From: Ptiloglossa arizonensis
Lineage: Eukaryota; Arthropoda; Insecta; Hymenoptera; Colletidae
NCBI RefSeq assembly: GCF_051014685.1
Contig: NW_027478401.1
Coordinates: forward strand, 1-64,000
Reading direction: 5' to 3'
Length of the DNA stretch: 64,000 nt
Of this stretch, positions 24,301-36,478 are shown piece by piece. The notes beneath the pieces are model-generated. The model ran no database searches. It had not been told where the DNA came from and saw nothing but the letters and a program-made list of their open reading frames with translations. A program made the position numbers and the translations under genes. Positions within the stretch are counted from its first letter, which is position 1; every line of letters begins with the position of its first letter.

Positions 24301-26090
24301 ACTCCCATATCTCGCGAACGGATTGACCTGACCCAAAAATCCCTAATGCATCTGAAAGTAGAAACTCGCCCGATTACAACGGTATGTGTATTTTTTCCCT
24401 AGGACATTCTGGTTAAGCGTTTGGAGCAGTAGAAGTTCGAAAAATTTTGTGCCTTCTCAACCATTTCTTGGCTTCAAACTCCCATATCTCGCGAACGGAT
24501 TGGCCTAACCCAAAAATTCCTGTTGCGTCTGAAAGTAGAAACTCGCCCGATTGCAACGGTATGTGTATTTTTTCCCTAGGCCCTTCTGGTTAAGCGTTTG
24601 GAGCAGTAGAAGTGCGAAAAATTTTGTGCCTACTCAACCATTTCTTGGCTTCAAACTCCCATATCTCGCGAACGGATTGACCTAACCCAAAAATTCCTAT
24701 TTCATCTGAAAGTAGAAACTCGCCCGATTACAACGGTATGTGTATTTTTTCCCTAGGCTATTCTGGTTAAGCGATTGGAGCAGCAGAAGTGCGAAAAATT
24801 TGTTGTCCTCTCAACCACTTCTTAGCTTCAAACTCCCATATCTCGCAAACGGATTGACCAAACCCAAAAATTTCTGCTGCGTCTGAAAGTAGAAACTCGC
24901 CCGATTACAACTGTATGCGTATTTTTTCCCTAGGCCATTCTGGATAAGCGTTTGGAGTAGCAGAATTGCGAAAAATTTGTTGCCTTCTCAACCATTTTGT
25001 AGCTTCAAACTCCCATATCTCGCGAACGGATTGGCCTAACCCAAAAATTCCTGTTGCGTCTGAAAGTAGAAACTCGCCCGATTGCAACGGTATGTGTATT
25101 TTTTCCCTAGGCCCTTCTGGTTAAGCGTTTGGAGCAGTAGAAGTGCGGAAAATTTTGTGCCTACTCAACCATTTCTTGGCTTCAAACTCCCATATCTCGC
25201 GAACGGATTGACCTAACCCAAAAATTCCTATTTCATCTGAAAGTAGAAACTCGCCCGATTACAACGGTAGGTGTATTTTTTCCCTATGCCATTCTGGTTA
25301 AGCGTTTGGCGCAGCAGAATTGCGAAAAATTTGTTGTCTTCTCAACCATTTTGTAGCTTCAAACTCCCATATCTCGCGAACGGATTGGCCTAACCCAAAA
25401 ATTCCTGTTGCGTCTGAAAGTAGAAACTCGCCCGATTACAACGGTATGTGTAGTTTTTCCCTAGGGCAATCTGGTTAAGCGTTTGGAGCAGCAGAATTGC
25501 GAAAAATTTTTTGCCTTCACAACCATTTCTTAGCTTCAAACTCCCATATCTCGCGAACGGATTCACCTAACCCAAAAATTTCTATTGCATCTGAAAGTAG
25601 AAACTCGCCCCATTACAACGGTATGTGTATTATTCTCCTAGGCCATTCTGGTTAAGCGATTGGAGCAGCAGAATTGCGAAAAATTTGTTGTCTTCTCAAC
25701 CATTTCTTGGCTTCAAACTCCCATATCTCGCGAACGGATCGACCTAACCCAAAAATTCCTATCGCATCAGAAAGTGGAAACTCGCCCGATTACAACGGTA
25801 TGTGTATTTTTCCCCTAGGCCATTCTGGTTAAGCGATTGGAGCAGCAGAAGTGCGAAAAATTTGTTGTCTTCTCAACCATTTCTTCGCTTCATAGTCCCA
25901 TATCTCGCGAACGGATTGACCAAACCCAAAAATTCCTGCTGCGTCTGAAAGTAGAAACTCGCCCGATTACAACGGTATGTGTATTTTTTCCCTATGCCAT
26001 TCTGGATAAGGGTTTGGAGCAGCAGAATTGCGAAAAATTTTTTGCCTTCTCAACCATTTCTTGGCTTCAAACTCCCATATCTCGCGAACG
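21316..26090. repeat. Segmental duplication block, copy B (27 monomers)
   Basis: Copy B follows A directly and repeats it almost base for base at +4,775, shifting to +4,776 after about 25,800 where TGTGTATTTTTCCCC replaces the shorter TGTGGAATTTTCCC of A. It contains its own two copies of the 707-bp unit (about 21,316-22,734). The end lies between about 26,000 and 26,109, in the TAAGGGTTTGG monomer. There the sequence jumps back to a point equivalent to about 22,815-22,925 and becomes copy C. Confidence 0.88.
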
Positions 26091-28115
26091 CATTGACCTA
26101 ACCCAAAAATTCCTGTTGCGTATGAAAGTAGAAACTCGCCCGATTACAACGGTATGTGTATTATTCTCCTAGGCCATTCTGGTTAAGCGATTGGAGCAGC
26201 AGAATTGCGAAAAATTTGTTGTCTTCTCAACCATTTCTTAGCTTCAAACTCCCATATCTCGCGAACGGATTGGCCTAACCCAAAAATTCCTGTTGCGTCG
26301 GAAAGTAGAAACGCACCCGATTACAACGGTATGTGTAATTTTTCCCTAGGCCATTCTGGTTAAGCGTTTGGAGCAGCAGAATTGCGAAAAATTTTTTGCC
26401 TTCTCAACCATTTCTTAGCTTCAAACTCCCATATCTCGCGAACGGATTCACCTAACCCAAAAATTTCTATTGCATCTGAAAGTAGAAACTCGCCCCATTA
26501 CAACGGTATGTGTATTATTCTCCTAGGCCATTCTGGTTAAGCGTTTGGAGCAGCAGAAGTGCGAAAAATTTGTGGCCTTCTCAACCGTTTCTTGGCTTCA
26601 TAATACCCTATCTCGCGAACGGATTGACCTAACCCAAAAATTCCTATCGCATCTGAAAGTAGAAACTCGCCCGATTACAACGGTATGTGTATTTTTTCCC
26701 TAGGGCAATCTGGTTAAGCGTTTGGAGCAGCAGAATTGCGAAAAATTTGTTGTCTTCTCAACCATTTCTTAGCTTCAAACTCCCATATCTCGCGAACGGA
26801 TCGACCTAACCCAAAAATTCCTATCGCATCTGAAAGTGGAAACTCGCCCGATTACAACGGTATGTGAATTTTTCCCCTAGGCCATTCTGGTTAAGCGATT
26901 GGAGCAGCAGAAGTGCGAAAAATTTGTTGTCTTCCCAACCATTTCTTCGCTTCATAGTCCCATATCTCGCGAACGGATTGACCAAACCCAAAAATTCCTG
27001 CTGCGTCTGAAAGTAGAAACTCGCCCGATTACAACTGTATGCGTATTTTTTCCCTAGGCCATTCTGGTTATGCGTTTGGAGCAGCAGAATTGCGAAAATT
27101 TGTTGCCTTCTCAACCATTTCTTAGCTTCAAAATCCCATATCTCGCGAACGGATTGACCTAACCCAAAAATTCCTATTGCATCGGAAAGTAGAAACTCGC
27201 CCGATTACAACGGTATGTGTATTTTCTTCCTAGGCCATTCTGGTTAAGTGATTGGAGCAGCAGAAGTGCGAAAAATTTGTTGTCTTCCCAACCATTTCTT
27301 CGCTTCATAGTCCCATATCTCGCGAACGGATTGACCAAACCCAAAAATTCCTATTTCATCTGAAAGTAGAAACTCGCCCGATTACAACGGTAGGTGTATT
27401 TTTTCCCTATGCCATTCTGGTTAAGCGTCTGGCGCAGCAGAATTGCGAAAAATTTGTTGTCTTCTCAAGCATTTCGTAGCTTCAAACTCCCATATCTCGC
27501 GAACGGATTGACCTGACCCAAAAATCCCTAATGCATCTGAAAGTAGAAACTCGCCCGATTACAACGGTATGTGTATTTTTTCCCTAGGACATTCTGGTTA
27601 AGCGTTTGGAGCAGTAGAAGTTCGAAAAATTTTGTGCCTTCTCAACCATTTCTTGGTTTCAAACTCCCATATCTCGCGAACGGATTGGCCTAACCCAAAA
27701 ATTCCTGTTGCGTCTGAAAGTAGAAACTCGCCCGATTGCAACGGTATGTGTATTTTTTCCCTAGGCCCTTCTGGTTAAGCGTTTGGAGCAGTAGAAGTGC
27801 GAAAAATTTTGTGCCTACTCAACCATTTCTTGGCTTCAAACTCCCATATCTCGCGAACGGATTGACCTAACCCAAAAATTCCTATTTCATCTGAAAGTAG
27901 AAACTCGCCCGATTACAACGGTATGTGTATTTTTTCCCTAGGCTATTCTGGTTAAGCGATTGGAGCAGCAGAAGTGCGAAAAATTTGTTGTCCTCTCAAC
28001 CACTTCTTAGCTTCAAACTCCCATATCTCGCAAACGGATTGACCAAACCCAAAAATTTCTGCTGCGTCTGAAAGTAGAAACTCGCCCGATTACAACTGTA
28101 TGCGTATTTTTTCCC
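26091..28115. repeat. Segmental duplication block, copy C (truncated)
   Basis: Copy C repeats B from about 22,906 at an offset of 3,185 bp (18 x 177 minus 1), so it lacks the 707-bp units. It shares three variants with D and not with A or B: CCCATATCTCGCG (A and B have CCCATATGTCGCG), GTTAAGTGATTGG (A and B have GTTAAGAGATTGG) and TTCTTGGTTTC (A and B have TTCTTGGCTTC). It ends near 28,115, where GGATAAGCG of the parent becomes GGTTAAGCG of copy D. Confidence 0.85.
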
Positions 28116-29725
28116 TAGGCCATTCTGGTTAAGCGTTTGGAGCAGCAGAATTGCGAAAAATTTTTTGCCTTCTCAACCATTTCTTAGCTTCAAACTCCCA
28201 TATCTCGCGAACGGATTCACCTAACCCAAAAATTTCTATTGCATCTGAAAGTAGAAACTCGCCCCATTACAACGGTATGTGTATTATTCTCCTAGGCCAT
28301 TCTGGTTAAGCGTTTGGAGCAGCAGAAGTGCGAAAAATTTGTGGCCTTCTCAACCGTTTCTTGGCTTCATAATACCCTATCTCGCGAACGGATTGACCTA
28401 ACCCAAAAATTCCTATCGCATCTGAAAGTAGAAACTCGCCCGATTACAACGGTATGTGTATTTTTTCCCTAGGGCAATCTGGTTAAGCGTTTGGAGCAGC
28501 AGAATTGCGAAAAATTTGTTGTCTTCTCAACCATTTCTTAGCTTCAAACTCCCATATCTCGCGAACGGATCGACCTAACCCAAAAATTCCTATCGCACCT
28601 GAAAGTGGAAACTCGCCCGATTACAACGGTATGTGAATTTTTCCCCTAGGCCATTCTGGTTAAGCGATTGGAGCAGCAGAAGTGCGAAAAATTTGTTGTC
28701 TTCCCAACCATTTCTTCGCTTCATAGTCCCATATCTCGCGAACGGATTGACCAAACCCAAAAATTCCTGCTGCGTCTGAAAGTAGAAACTCGCCCGATTA
28801 CAACTGTATGCGTATTTTTTCCCTAGGCCATTCTGGTTATGCGTTTGGAGCAGCAGAATTGCGAAAATTTGTTGCCTTCTCAACCATTTCTTAGCTTCAA
28901 AATCCCATATCTCGCGAACGGATTGACCTAACCCAAAAATTCCTATTGCATCGGAAAGTAGAAACTCGCCCGATTACAACGGTATGTGTATTTTCTTCCT
29001 AGGCCATTCTGGTTAAGTGATTGGAGCAGCAGAAGTGCGAAAAATTTGTTGTCTTCCCAACCATTTCTTCGCTTCATAGTCCCATATCTCGCGAACGGAT
29101 TGACCAAACCCAAAAATTCCTATTTCATCTGAAAGTAGAAACTCGCCCGATTACAACGGTAGGTGTATTTTTTCCCTATGCCATTCTGGTTAAGCGTCTG
29201 GCGCAGCAGAATTGCGAAAAATTTGTTGTCTTCTCAAGCATTTCGTAGCTTCAAACTCCCATATCTCGCGAACGGATTGACCTGACCCAAAAATTGCTAT
29301 TGCATTTGAAAGTAGAAACTCGCCCGATTACAACGGTATGTGTATTTTTTCCCTAGGACATTCTGGTTAAGCGTTTGGAGCAGTAGAAGTTCGAAAAATT
29401 TTGTGCCTTCTCAACCATTTCTTGGTTTCAAACTCCCATATCTCGCGAACGGATTGGCCTAACCCAAAAATTCCTGTTGCGTCTGAAAGTAGAAACTCGC
29501 CCGATTGCAACGGTATGTGTATTTTTTCCCTAGGCCCTTCTGGTTAAGCGTTTGGAGCAGTAGAAGTGCGAAAAATTTTGTGCCTACTCAACCATTTCTT
29601 GGCTTCAAACTCCCATATCTCGCGAACGGATTGACCTAACCCAAAAATTCCTATTTCATCTGAAAGTAGAAACTCGCCCGATTACAACGGTATGTGTATT
29701 TTTTCCCTAGGCTATTCTGGTTATG
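28116..29725. repeat. Segmental duplication block, copy D (truncated)
   Basis: Copy D repeats C at an offset of 1,769 bp (10 x 177 minus 1). It carries the C-type states at the three C/D diagnostic sites. It departs from C at one compact patch, 29,295-29,307, where four bases in 13 change to TTGCTATTGCATTTG. It ends near 29,725, where GGCTATTCTGGTTAAGCGAT becomes GGCTATTCTGGTTATGCG and the array enters a different mosaic. Confidence 0.85.
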
Positions 29726-32700
29726 CGTTTGGAGCAGCAGAAGTGCGAAAAATTTGTTGTCTTCTCAACCATTTCTTAGCTTCAAACTCCCATATCTCGC
29801 GAACGGATTGACCTAACCCAAAAATTCCTATTGCAACGGAAAGTAGAAACTCGCCCGATTACAACGGTATGTGTATTTTTCTCCTAGGCCATTCCGGTTA
29901 AGAGATTGAAGCAGCAGATTTTCGAAAAATTTGTTGTCTTCGCAACCATTTCTTCGCTTCATAGTCCCATATCTCGCAAACGGATTGACCAAACCCAAAA
30001 ATTCCTGCTGCGTCTGAAAGTAGAAACTCGCCCGATTACAACGGTATGTGTATTTTTTCCCTAGGCCATTCTGGTTAAGCGATTGGAGCAGCAGAAGTGC
30101 GAAAAATTTGTTGTCTTCTCAAACATTTCTTAGCTTCATACACCCACATCTCGCGAACGGATTGACCTAACCCAAAAATTCCTATTGCAACGGAAAGTAG
30201 AAACTCGCCCGATTACAACGGTATGTGTATTTTTCTCCTAGGCCATTCCGGTTAAGAGATTGAAGCAGCAGATTTTCGAAAAATTTGTTGTCTTCGCAAC
30301 CATTTCTTCGCTTCATAGTCCCATATCTCGCAAACGGATTGACCAAACCCAAAAATTCCTGCTGCGTCTGAAAGTAGAAACTCGCCCGATTACAACGGTG
30401 TATGCATTTTTCCCCTAGGCCATTCTGGTTAAGCGATTGGAGCAGCAGTAGTGCGAAAAATTTGTTGTCTTCCCAACCATTTCTTCGCTTCATAGTCCCA
30501 TATCTCGCGAACGGATTCACCTAACCCAAAAATTCCTGCTGCGTCTGAAAGTAGAAACTCGCCCGATTACAACTGTATGCGTATTTTTTCCCTAGGCCAT
30601 TCTGGTTATGCGTTTGGAGCAGCAGAAGTGCGAAAAATTTGTTGTCTTCTCAACCATTTCTTAGCTTCAAACTCCCATATCTCGCGAACGGATTGACCTA
30701 ACCCAAAAATTCCTATTGCAACGGAAAGTAGAAACTCGCCCGATTACAACGGTATGTGTATTTTTCTCCTAGGCCATTCCGGTTAAGAGATGGAAGCAGC
30801 AGATTTTCGAAAAATTTGTTGTCTTCGCAACCATTTCTTCGCTTCATAGTCCCATATCTCGCAAACGGATTGACCAAACCCAAAAATTCCTGCTGCGTCT
30901 GAAAGTAGAAACTCGCCCGATTACAACGGTGTGTGTATTTTTTCCCTAGGCCATTCTGGTTAAGCGATTGGAGCAGCAGAAGTGCGAAAAATTTGTTGTC
31001 TTCTCAAACATTTCTTAGCTTCAAACTCCCATATCTCGCGAACGTATTGACCTATCCCAAAAATTCCTATTGCATCTGAAAGTGGAAACTCGCCCGATTA
31101 CAACGGTATGTGTATTTTTCCCCTAGGCCATTCTGGTTAAGCGATTGGAGTAGCAGAAGTGCGAAAAATTTGTTGTCTTCCCAAGCATTTCTTCCCTTCA
31201 TAGTCCCATATCTCGCGAACGGATTGACCAAACCCAAAAATTCCTGCTGCGTCTGAAAGTAGAAACTCGCCCGATTACAACTGTATGCGTATTTTTTCCC
31301 TAGGCCATTCTGGTTATGCGTTTGGAGCAGCAGAAGTGCGAAAAATTTGTTGTCTTCTCAACCATTTCTTAGCTTCAAACTCCCATATCTCGCGAACGGA
31401 TTGACCTAACCCAAAAATTCCTATTGCAACGGAAAGTAGAAACTCGCCCGATTACAACGGTATGTGTATTTTTCTCCTAGGCCATTCTGGTTAAGCGATT
31501 GGAGCAGCAGAAGTGCGAAAAATTTGTTGTCTTCCCAACCATTTCTTCGCTTCATAGTCCCATATCTCGCGAACGGATTGACCAAACCCAAAAATTCCTG
31601 CTGCGTCTGAAAGTAGAAACTCGCCCGATTACAACTGTATGCGTATTTTTTCCCTAGGCCATTCTGGTTATGCGTTTGGAGCAGCAGAAGTGCGAAAAAT
31701 TTGTTGTCTTCTCAACCATTTCTTAGCTTCAAACTCCCATATCTCGCGAACGGATTGACCTGACCCAAAAATTCCTATTGCAACGGAAAGTAGAAACTCG
31801 CCCGATTACAACGGTATGTGTATTTTTCTCCTAGGCCATTCCGGTTAAGAGATTGAAGCAGCAGATTTTCGAAAAATTTGTTGTCTTCGCAACCATTTCT
31901 TCGCTTCATAGTCCCATATCTCGCAAACGGATTGACCAAACCCAAAAATTCCTGCTGCGTCTGAAAGTAGAAACTCGCCCGATTACAACGGTATGTGTAT
32001 TTTTTCCCTAGGCCATTCTGGTTATGCGTTTGGAGCAGCAGAATTGCGAAAAATTTGTTGTCTTCTCAACCATTTCGTAGCTTCAAACTCCCATATCTCG
32101 CCAACGGATTGACCTAACCCAAAAATCCCTATTGCATCTGAAAGTAGAAACTCGCCCGATTACAACGGTATATGCATTTTTTCCGTAGGGCAATCTGGCT
32201 AAGCGTTTGGAGCAGCAGAATTGCGAAAAATTTTTTGCCTTCTCAACCATTTCTTGGCTTCAAACTCCCATATCTCGCGAACGGATTCACCTAACCCAAC
32301 AATTTGTATTGCATCTGAATGTAGAAACTCGCCCCATTACAACGGTATGTGTATTTTTCTCCTAGGCCATTCTGGTTAAGCGATTGGAGCAGCAGAATTG
32401 CGAAAAATTTGTTGTCTTCTCAACCATTTCTTGGCTTCAAACTCCCATATCTCGCGAACGGATTCACCTAACTCAAAAATTTCTATTGCATCTGATAGTA
32501 GAAACTCGCCCCATTACAACGGTATGTGTATTTTTTCCCTATGCCATTCTGGTTAAGCGTTTGGAGCAGCAGAATTGCGAAAAATTTTTTGCCTTCTCAA
32601 CCATTTCTTGGCTTCAAACTCCCATATCTCGCGAACGGATTGACCTAACCCGAAAATTCCTGTTGCGTATGAAAGTAGAAACTCGCCCGATTACAACGGT

Positions 32701-33250
32701 ATGTGTATTTTTTCCCTAGCCATTCTGGTTAAGCGATTGGAGCAGCAGAAGTGCGAAAAATTTGTTGTCTTCTCAACCATTTCTTGGCTTCAAACTCCCA
32801 TATCTCGCGAACGGATTCACCTAACCCAAAAATTTCTATTGCATCTGATAGTAGAAACTCGCCCCATTACAACGGTATGTGTATTTTTCTCCTAGGCCAT
32901 TCTGGTTAAGCGATTGGAGCAGCAGAAATGCGAAAAATTTGTTGTCTTCTCAACCACTTCGTAGCTTCAAACTCCCATATCTCGCGAACGGAATGACCTA
33001 ACCCAAAAATCCCTATTGCATCTGAAAGTAGAAACTCGCCCGATTACAACGGTATATGCATTTTTTCCGTAGGGCAATCTGGCTAAGCGTTTGGAGCAGC
33101 AGAATTGCGAAAAATTTTTTGCCTTCTCAACCATTTCTTGGCTTCAAACTCCCATATCTCGCGAACGGATTGACCTAACCCAAAAATTCCTATTGCATCT
33201 GAAAGTAGAAACTCGCCCCATTACAACGGTATGTGTATTTTTCTCCTAGG
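29726..33250. repeat. Short-range mosaic with a new monomer family
   Basis: A family marked by GGTTAAGAGATTGAAGC, GCAGATTTTCG, TTCGCAACC and TCTCGCAAACGG first appears here. AGAGAT starts at 29,901, 30,255, 30,786 and 31,848, so the spacings are 2, 3 and 6 monomers. The variant CTTCTCAAACATTTC repeats 885 bp apart (30,121 and 31,006). The variant TTCCGTAGGGCAATCTGG repeats 884 bp apart (32,181 and 33,065). The missing base is a lost G in CCCTAGCC near 32,718. There is no long block structure and no insertion. Confidence 0.75.
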
Positions 33251-35727
33251 CCATTCTGGTTAAGCGATTGGAGCAGCAGAAGTGCGAAAAATTTGTAGTC
33301 TTCTCAACCATTTCTTCGCTTCATAGTCCCATATCTCGCGAACGTATTGACCAAACCCAAAAATTCCTGCTGCGTCTGAAAATAGAAACTCGCCCGATTA
33401 CAACGGTATGTGTATTTTTTCCCTATGCCATTCTGGTTAAGGGTTTGGAGCAGCAGAATTGCGAAAAATTTTTTGCCTTCTCAACCATTTCTTGGCTTCA
33501 AACTCCCATATCTCGCGAACGGATTGACCTAACCCAAAAATTCCTATTGCATCTGAATGTAGAAACTCGCCCCATTACAACGGTATGTGTATTTTTCTCC
33601 TAGGCCATTCTGGTTAAGCGATTGGAGCAGCAGAATTGCGTAAAATTTGTTGTCTTCTCAACCATTTCTTGGCTTCAAACTCCCATATCTCGCAAATGGA
33701 TTGACCTAACCCAAAAATTCCTATTGCACCTGAAAGTAGAAACTCGCCCCATTACAACGGTATGTATATTTTTCTCCTAGGCCATTCCGGTTAAGAGATT
33801 GGAGCCGCAGAATTGCGAAAAATTTGTTGTCTTCTCAACCATTTCTTGGCTTCAAACTCCCATATCTCGCGAACGGATTGACCTAACCCAAAAATTCCTA
33901 TTGCATCTGAAAGTAGAAACTCGCCCCATTACAACGGTATGTGTATTTCTCTCCTAGGCCATTCTGGTTAAGCGATTGGAGCAGCAGAAGTGCGAAAAAT
34001 TTGTTGTCTTCTCAACCATTTCTTCGCTTCATAGTCCCATATCTCGCGAACGGATTGACCAAACCCAAAAATTCCTGCTGCGTCTGAAAGTAGAAACTCG
34101 CCCGATTACAACGGTATGTGTATTTTTTCCCTATGCCATTCTGGTTAAGGGTTTGGAGCAGCAGAATTGCGAAAAAATTTTTGCCTTCTCAACCATTTCT
34201 TGGCTTCAAACTCCCATATCTCGCGAACGGATTGACCTAACCCAAAAATTCCTATTGCGTATGAAAGTAGAAACTCGCCCGATTACAACGGTATGTGTAT
34301 TTTTTCCCTAGGCCATTCTGGCTAAGCGTTTGGAGCCGCAGAATTGCGAAAAATTTTTTGTCTTCTCAACCATTTCTTAGCTTCAAACTCCTATATCTCG
34401 CGAACGGATTGACCTAACCCAAAAATTCCTATTGCAACGGAAAGTAGAAACGCGCCCGATTACAACGGTATGTGTATTTTTCTCCTAGGCCATTCTGGTT
34501 AAGCGATTGGAGCAGCTGAAGTGCGAAAAATTTGTTGTCTTCTCAACCATTTCTTCGCTTCATAGTCCCATATCTCGCGAACGTATTGACCAAACCCAAA
34601 AATTCCTGCTGCGTCTGAAAATAGAAACTCGCCCGATTACAACGGTATGTGTATTTTTTCCCTATGCCATTCTGGTTAAGGGTTTGGAGCAGCAGAATTG
34701 CGAAAAATTTTTTGCCTTCTCAACCATTTCTTGGCTTCAAACTCCCATATCTCGCGAACGGATTGACCTAACCCAAAAATTCCTATTGCATCTGAATGTA
34801 GAAACTCGCCCCATTACAACGGTATGTGTATTTTTCTCCTAGGCCATTCTGGTTAAGCGATTGGAGCAGCAGAATTGCGTAAAATTTGTTGTCTTCTCAA
34901 CCATTTCTTGGCTTCAAACTCCCATATCTCGCAAACGGATTGACCTAACCCAAAAATTCCTATTGCACCTGAAAGTAGAAACTCGCCCCATTACAACGGT
35001 ATGTATATTTTTCTCCTAGGCCATTCCGGTTAAGAGATTGGAGCAGCAGAATTGCGAAAAATTTGTTGTCTTCTCAACCATTTCTTGGCTTCAAACTCCC
35101 ATATCTCGCGAACGGATTGACCTAACCCAAAAATTCCTATTGCATCTGAAAGTAGAAACTCGCCCCATTACAACGGTATGTGTATTTCTCTCCTAGGCCA
35201 TTCTGGTTAAGCGATTGGAGCAGCAGAAGTGCGAAAAATTTGTTGTCTTCTCAACCATTTCTTCGCTTCATAGTCCCATATCTCGCGAACGGATTGACCA
35301 AACCCAAAAATTCCTGCTGCGTCTGAAAGTAGAAACTCGCCCGATTACAACGGTATGTGTATTTTTTCCCTATGCCATTCTGGTTAAGGGTTTGGAGCAG
35401 CAGAATTGCGAAAAAATTTTTGCCTTCTCAACCATTTCTTGGCTTCAAACTCCCATATCTCGCGAACGGATTGACCTAACCCAAAAATTCCTATTGCGTA
35501 TGAAAGTAGAAACTCGCCCGATTACAACGGTATGTGTATTTTTTCCCTAGGCCATTCTGGCTAAGCGTTTGGAGCCGCAGAATTGCGAAAAATTTTTTGT
35601 CTTCTCAACCATTTCTTAGCTTCAAACTCCTATATCTCGCGAACGGATTGACCTAACCCAAAAATTCCTATTGCAACGGAAAGTAGAAACGCGCCCGATT
35701 ACAACGGTATGTGTATTTTTCTCCTAG
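33250..35727. repeat. 7-monomer higher-order repeat, 1,239 bp, two copies
   Basis: Copies run about 33,250-34,488 and 34,489-35,727. Shared landmarks 1,239 bp apart include the private AGAATTGCGTAAAATTTG, the stretch GCGAAAAAATTTTTGCC, and GGAGCCGCAGAATTG. Copy 1 has CGCAAATGG where copy 2 has CGCAAACGG. The breakpoint before copy 1 is where CCTATTGCATCTG and GCCCCATT differ from CCTATTGCAACGG and GCGCCCGATT. Confidence 0.82.
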
Positions 35728-36478
35728 GCCATTCCGGTTAAGAGATTGAAGCAGCAGATTTTCGAAAAATTTGTTGTCTTCGCAACCATTTCTTCGCTTC
35801 ATAGTCCCATATCTCGCAAACGGATTGACCAAACCCAAAAATTCCTGCTGCGTCTGAAAGTAGAAACTCGCCCGATTACAACGGTATGTGTATTTTTTCC
35901 CTATGCCATTCTGGTTAAGCGTTTGGAGCAGCAGAATTGCGAAAAATTTTTTGCCTTCTCAACCATTTCTTGGCTTCAAACTCCCATATCTCGCGAACGG
36001 ATTGACATAACCCAAAAATTCCTGTTGCGTACGAAAGTAGAAACTCGCCCGATTACAACGGTATGTGTATTTTTCTCCTAGGCCATTCCGGTTAAGAGAT
36101 TGAAGCAGCAGATTTTCGAAAAATTTGTTGTCTTCGCTACCATTTCTTCGCTTCATAGTCCCATATCTCGCAAACGGATTGACCAAACCCAAAAATTCCT
36201 GCTGCGACTGGAAGTAGAAACTCGCCCGATTACAACGGTATGTGTATTTTTTCCCTATGCCATTCTTGTTAAGCGTTTGGAGCAGCAGAATTGCGAAAAA
36301 TTTTTTGCCTTCTCAACCATTTCTTGGCTTCAAACTCCCATATCTCGCGAACTGATTGACCTAACCCAAAAATTCCTGTTGCGTATGAAAGTAGAAACTC
36401 GCCCGATTACAACGGTATGTGTATTTTTTCCCTAGGCCATTCTGGTTAAGCGATTGGAGCAGCAGAAGTGCGAAAAAT
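35060..36478. repeat. 1.4-kb segment copied at 39.3-40.7 kb (source or sister copy)
   Basis: Matches about 39,310-40,728 at an offset of 4,249 bp (24 x 177 plus 1). Shared landmarks are GCGAAAAAATTTTTGCC, GGAGCCGCAG, GTTGCGTACGAAAG, TCTTCGCTACC, GCTGCGACTGGAAG and GAACTGATTGACC. Differences are few: GAACGG becomes GGACGG near 39,360, TTCTC becomes CTCC near 39,674, and TCTCGCAAACGG becomes TCTCACAAACGG near 40,073. The odd base comes from an inserted T in the TATTTTGTATTTTTT variant between the copies. Confidence 0.8.

Noticed and set aside
16541..26090. Long direct repeats that could be long terminal repeats of a retroelement
   Set aside because: Both copies consist only of satellite monomers. 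There is no tRNA primer-binding site, polyprotein or target-site duplication, and the offsets are monomer multiples.
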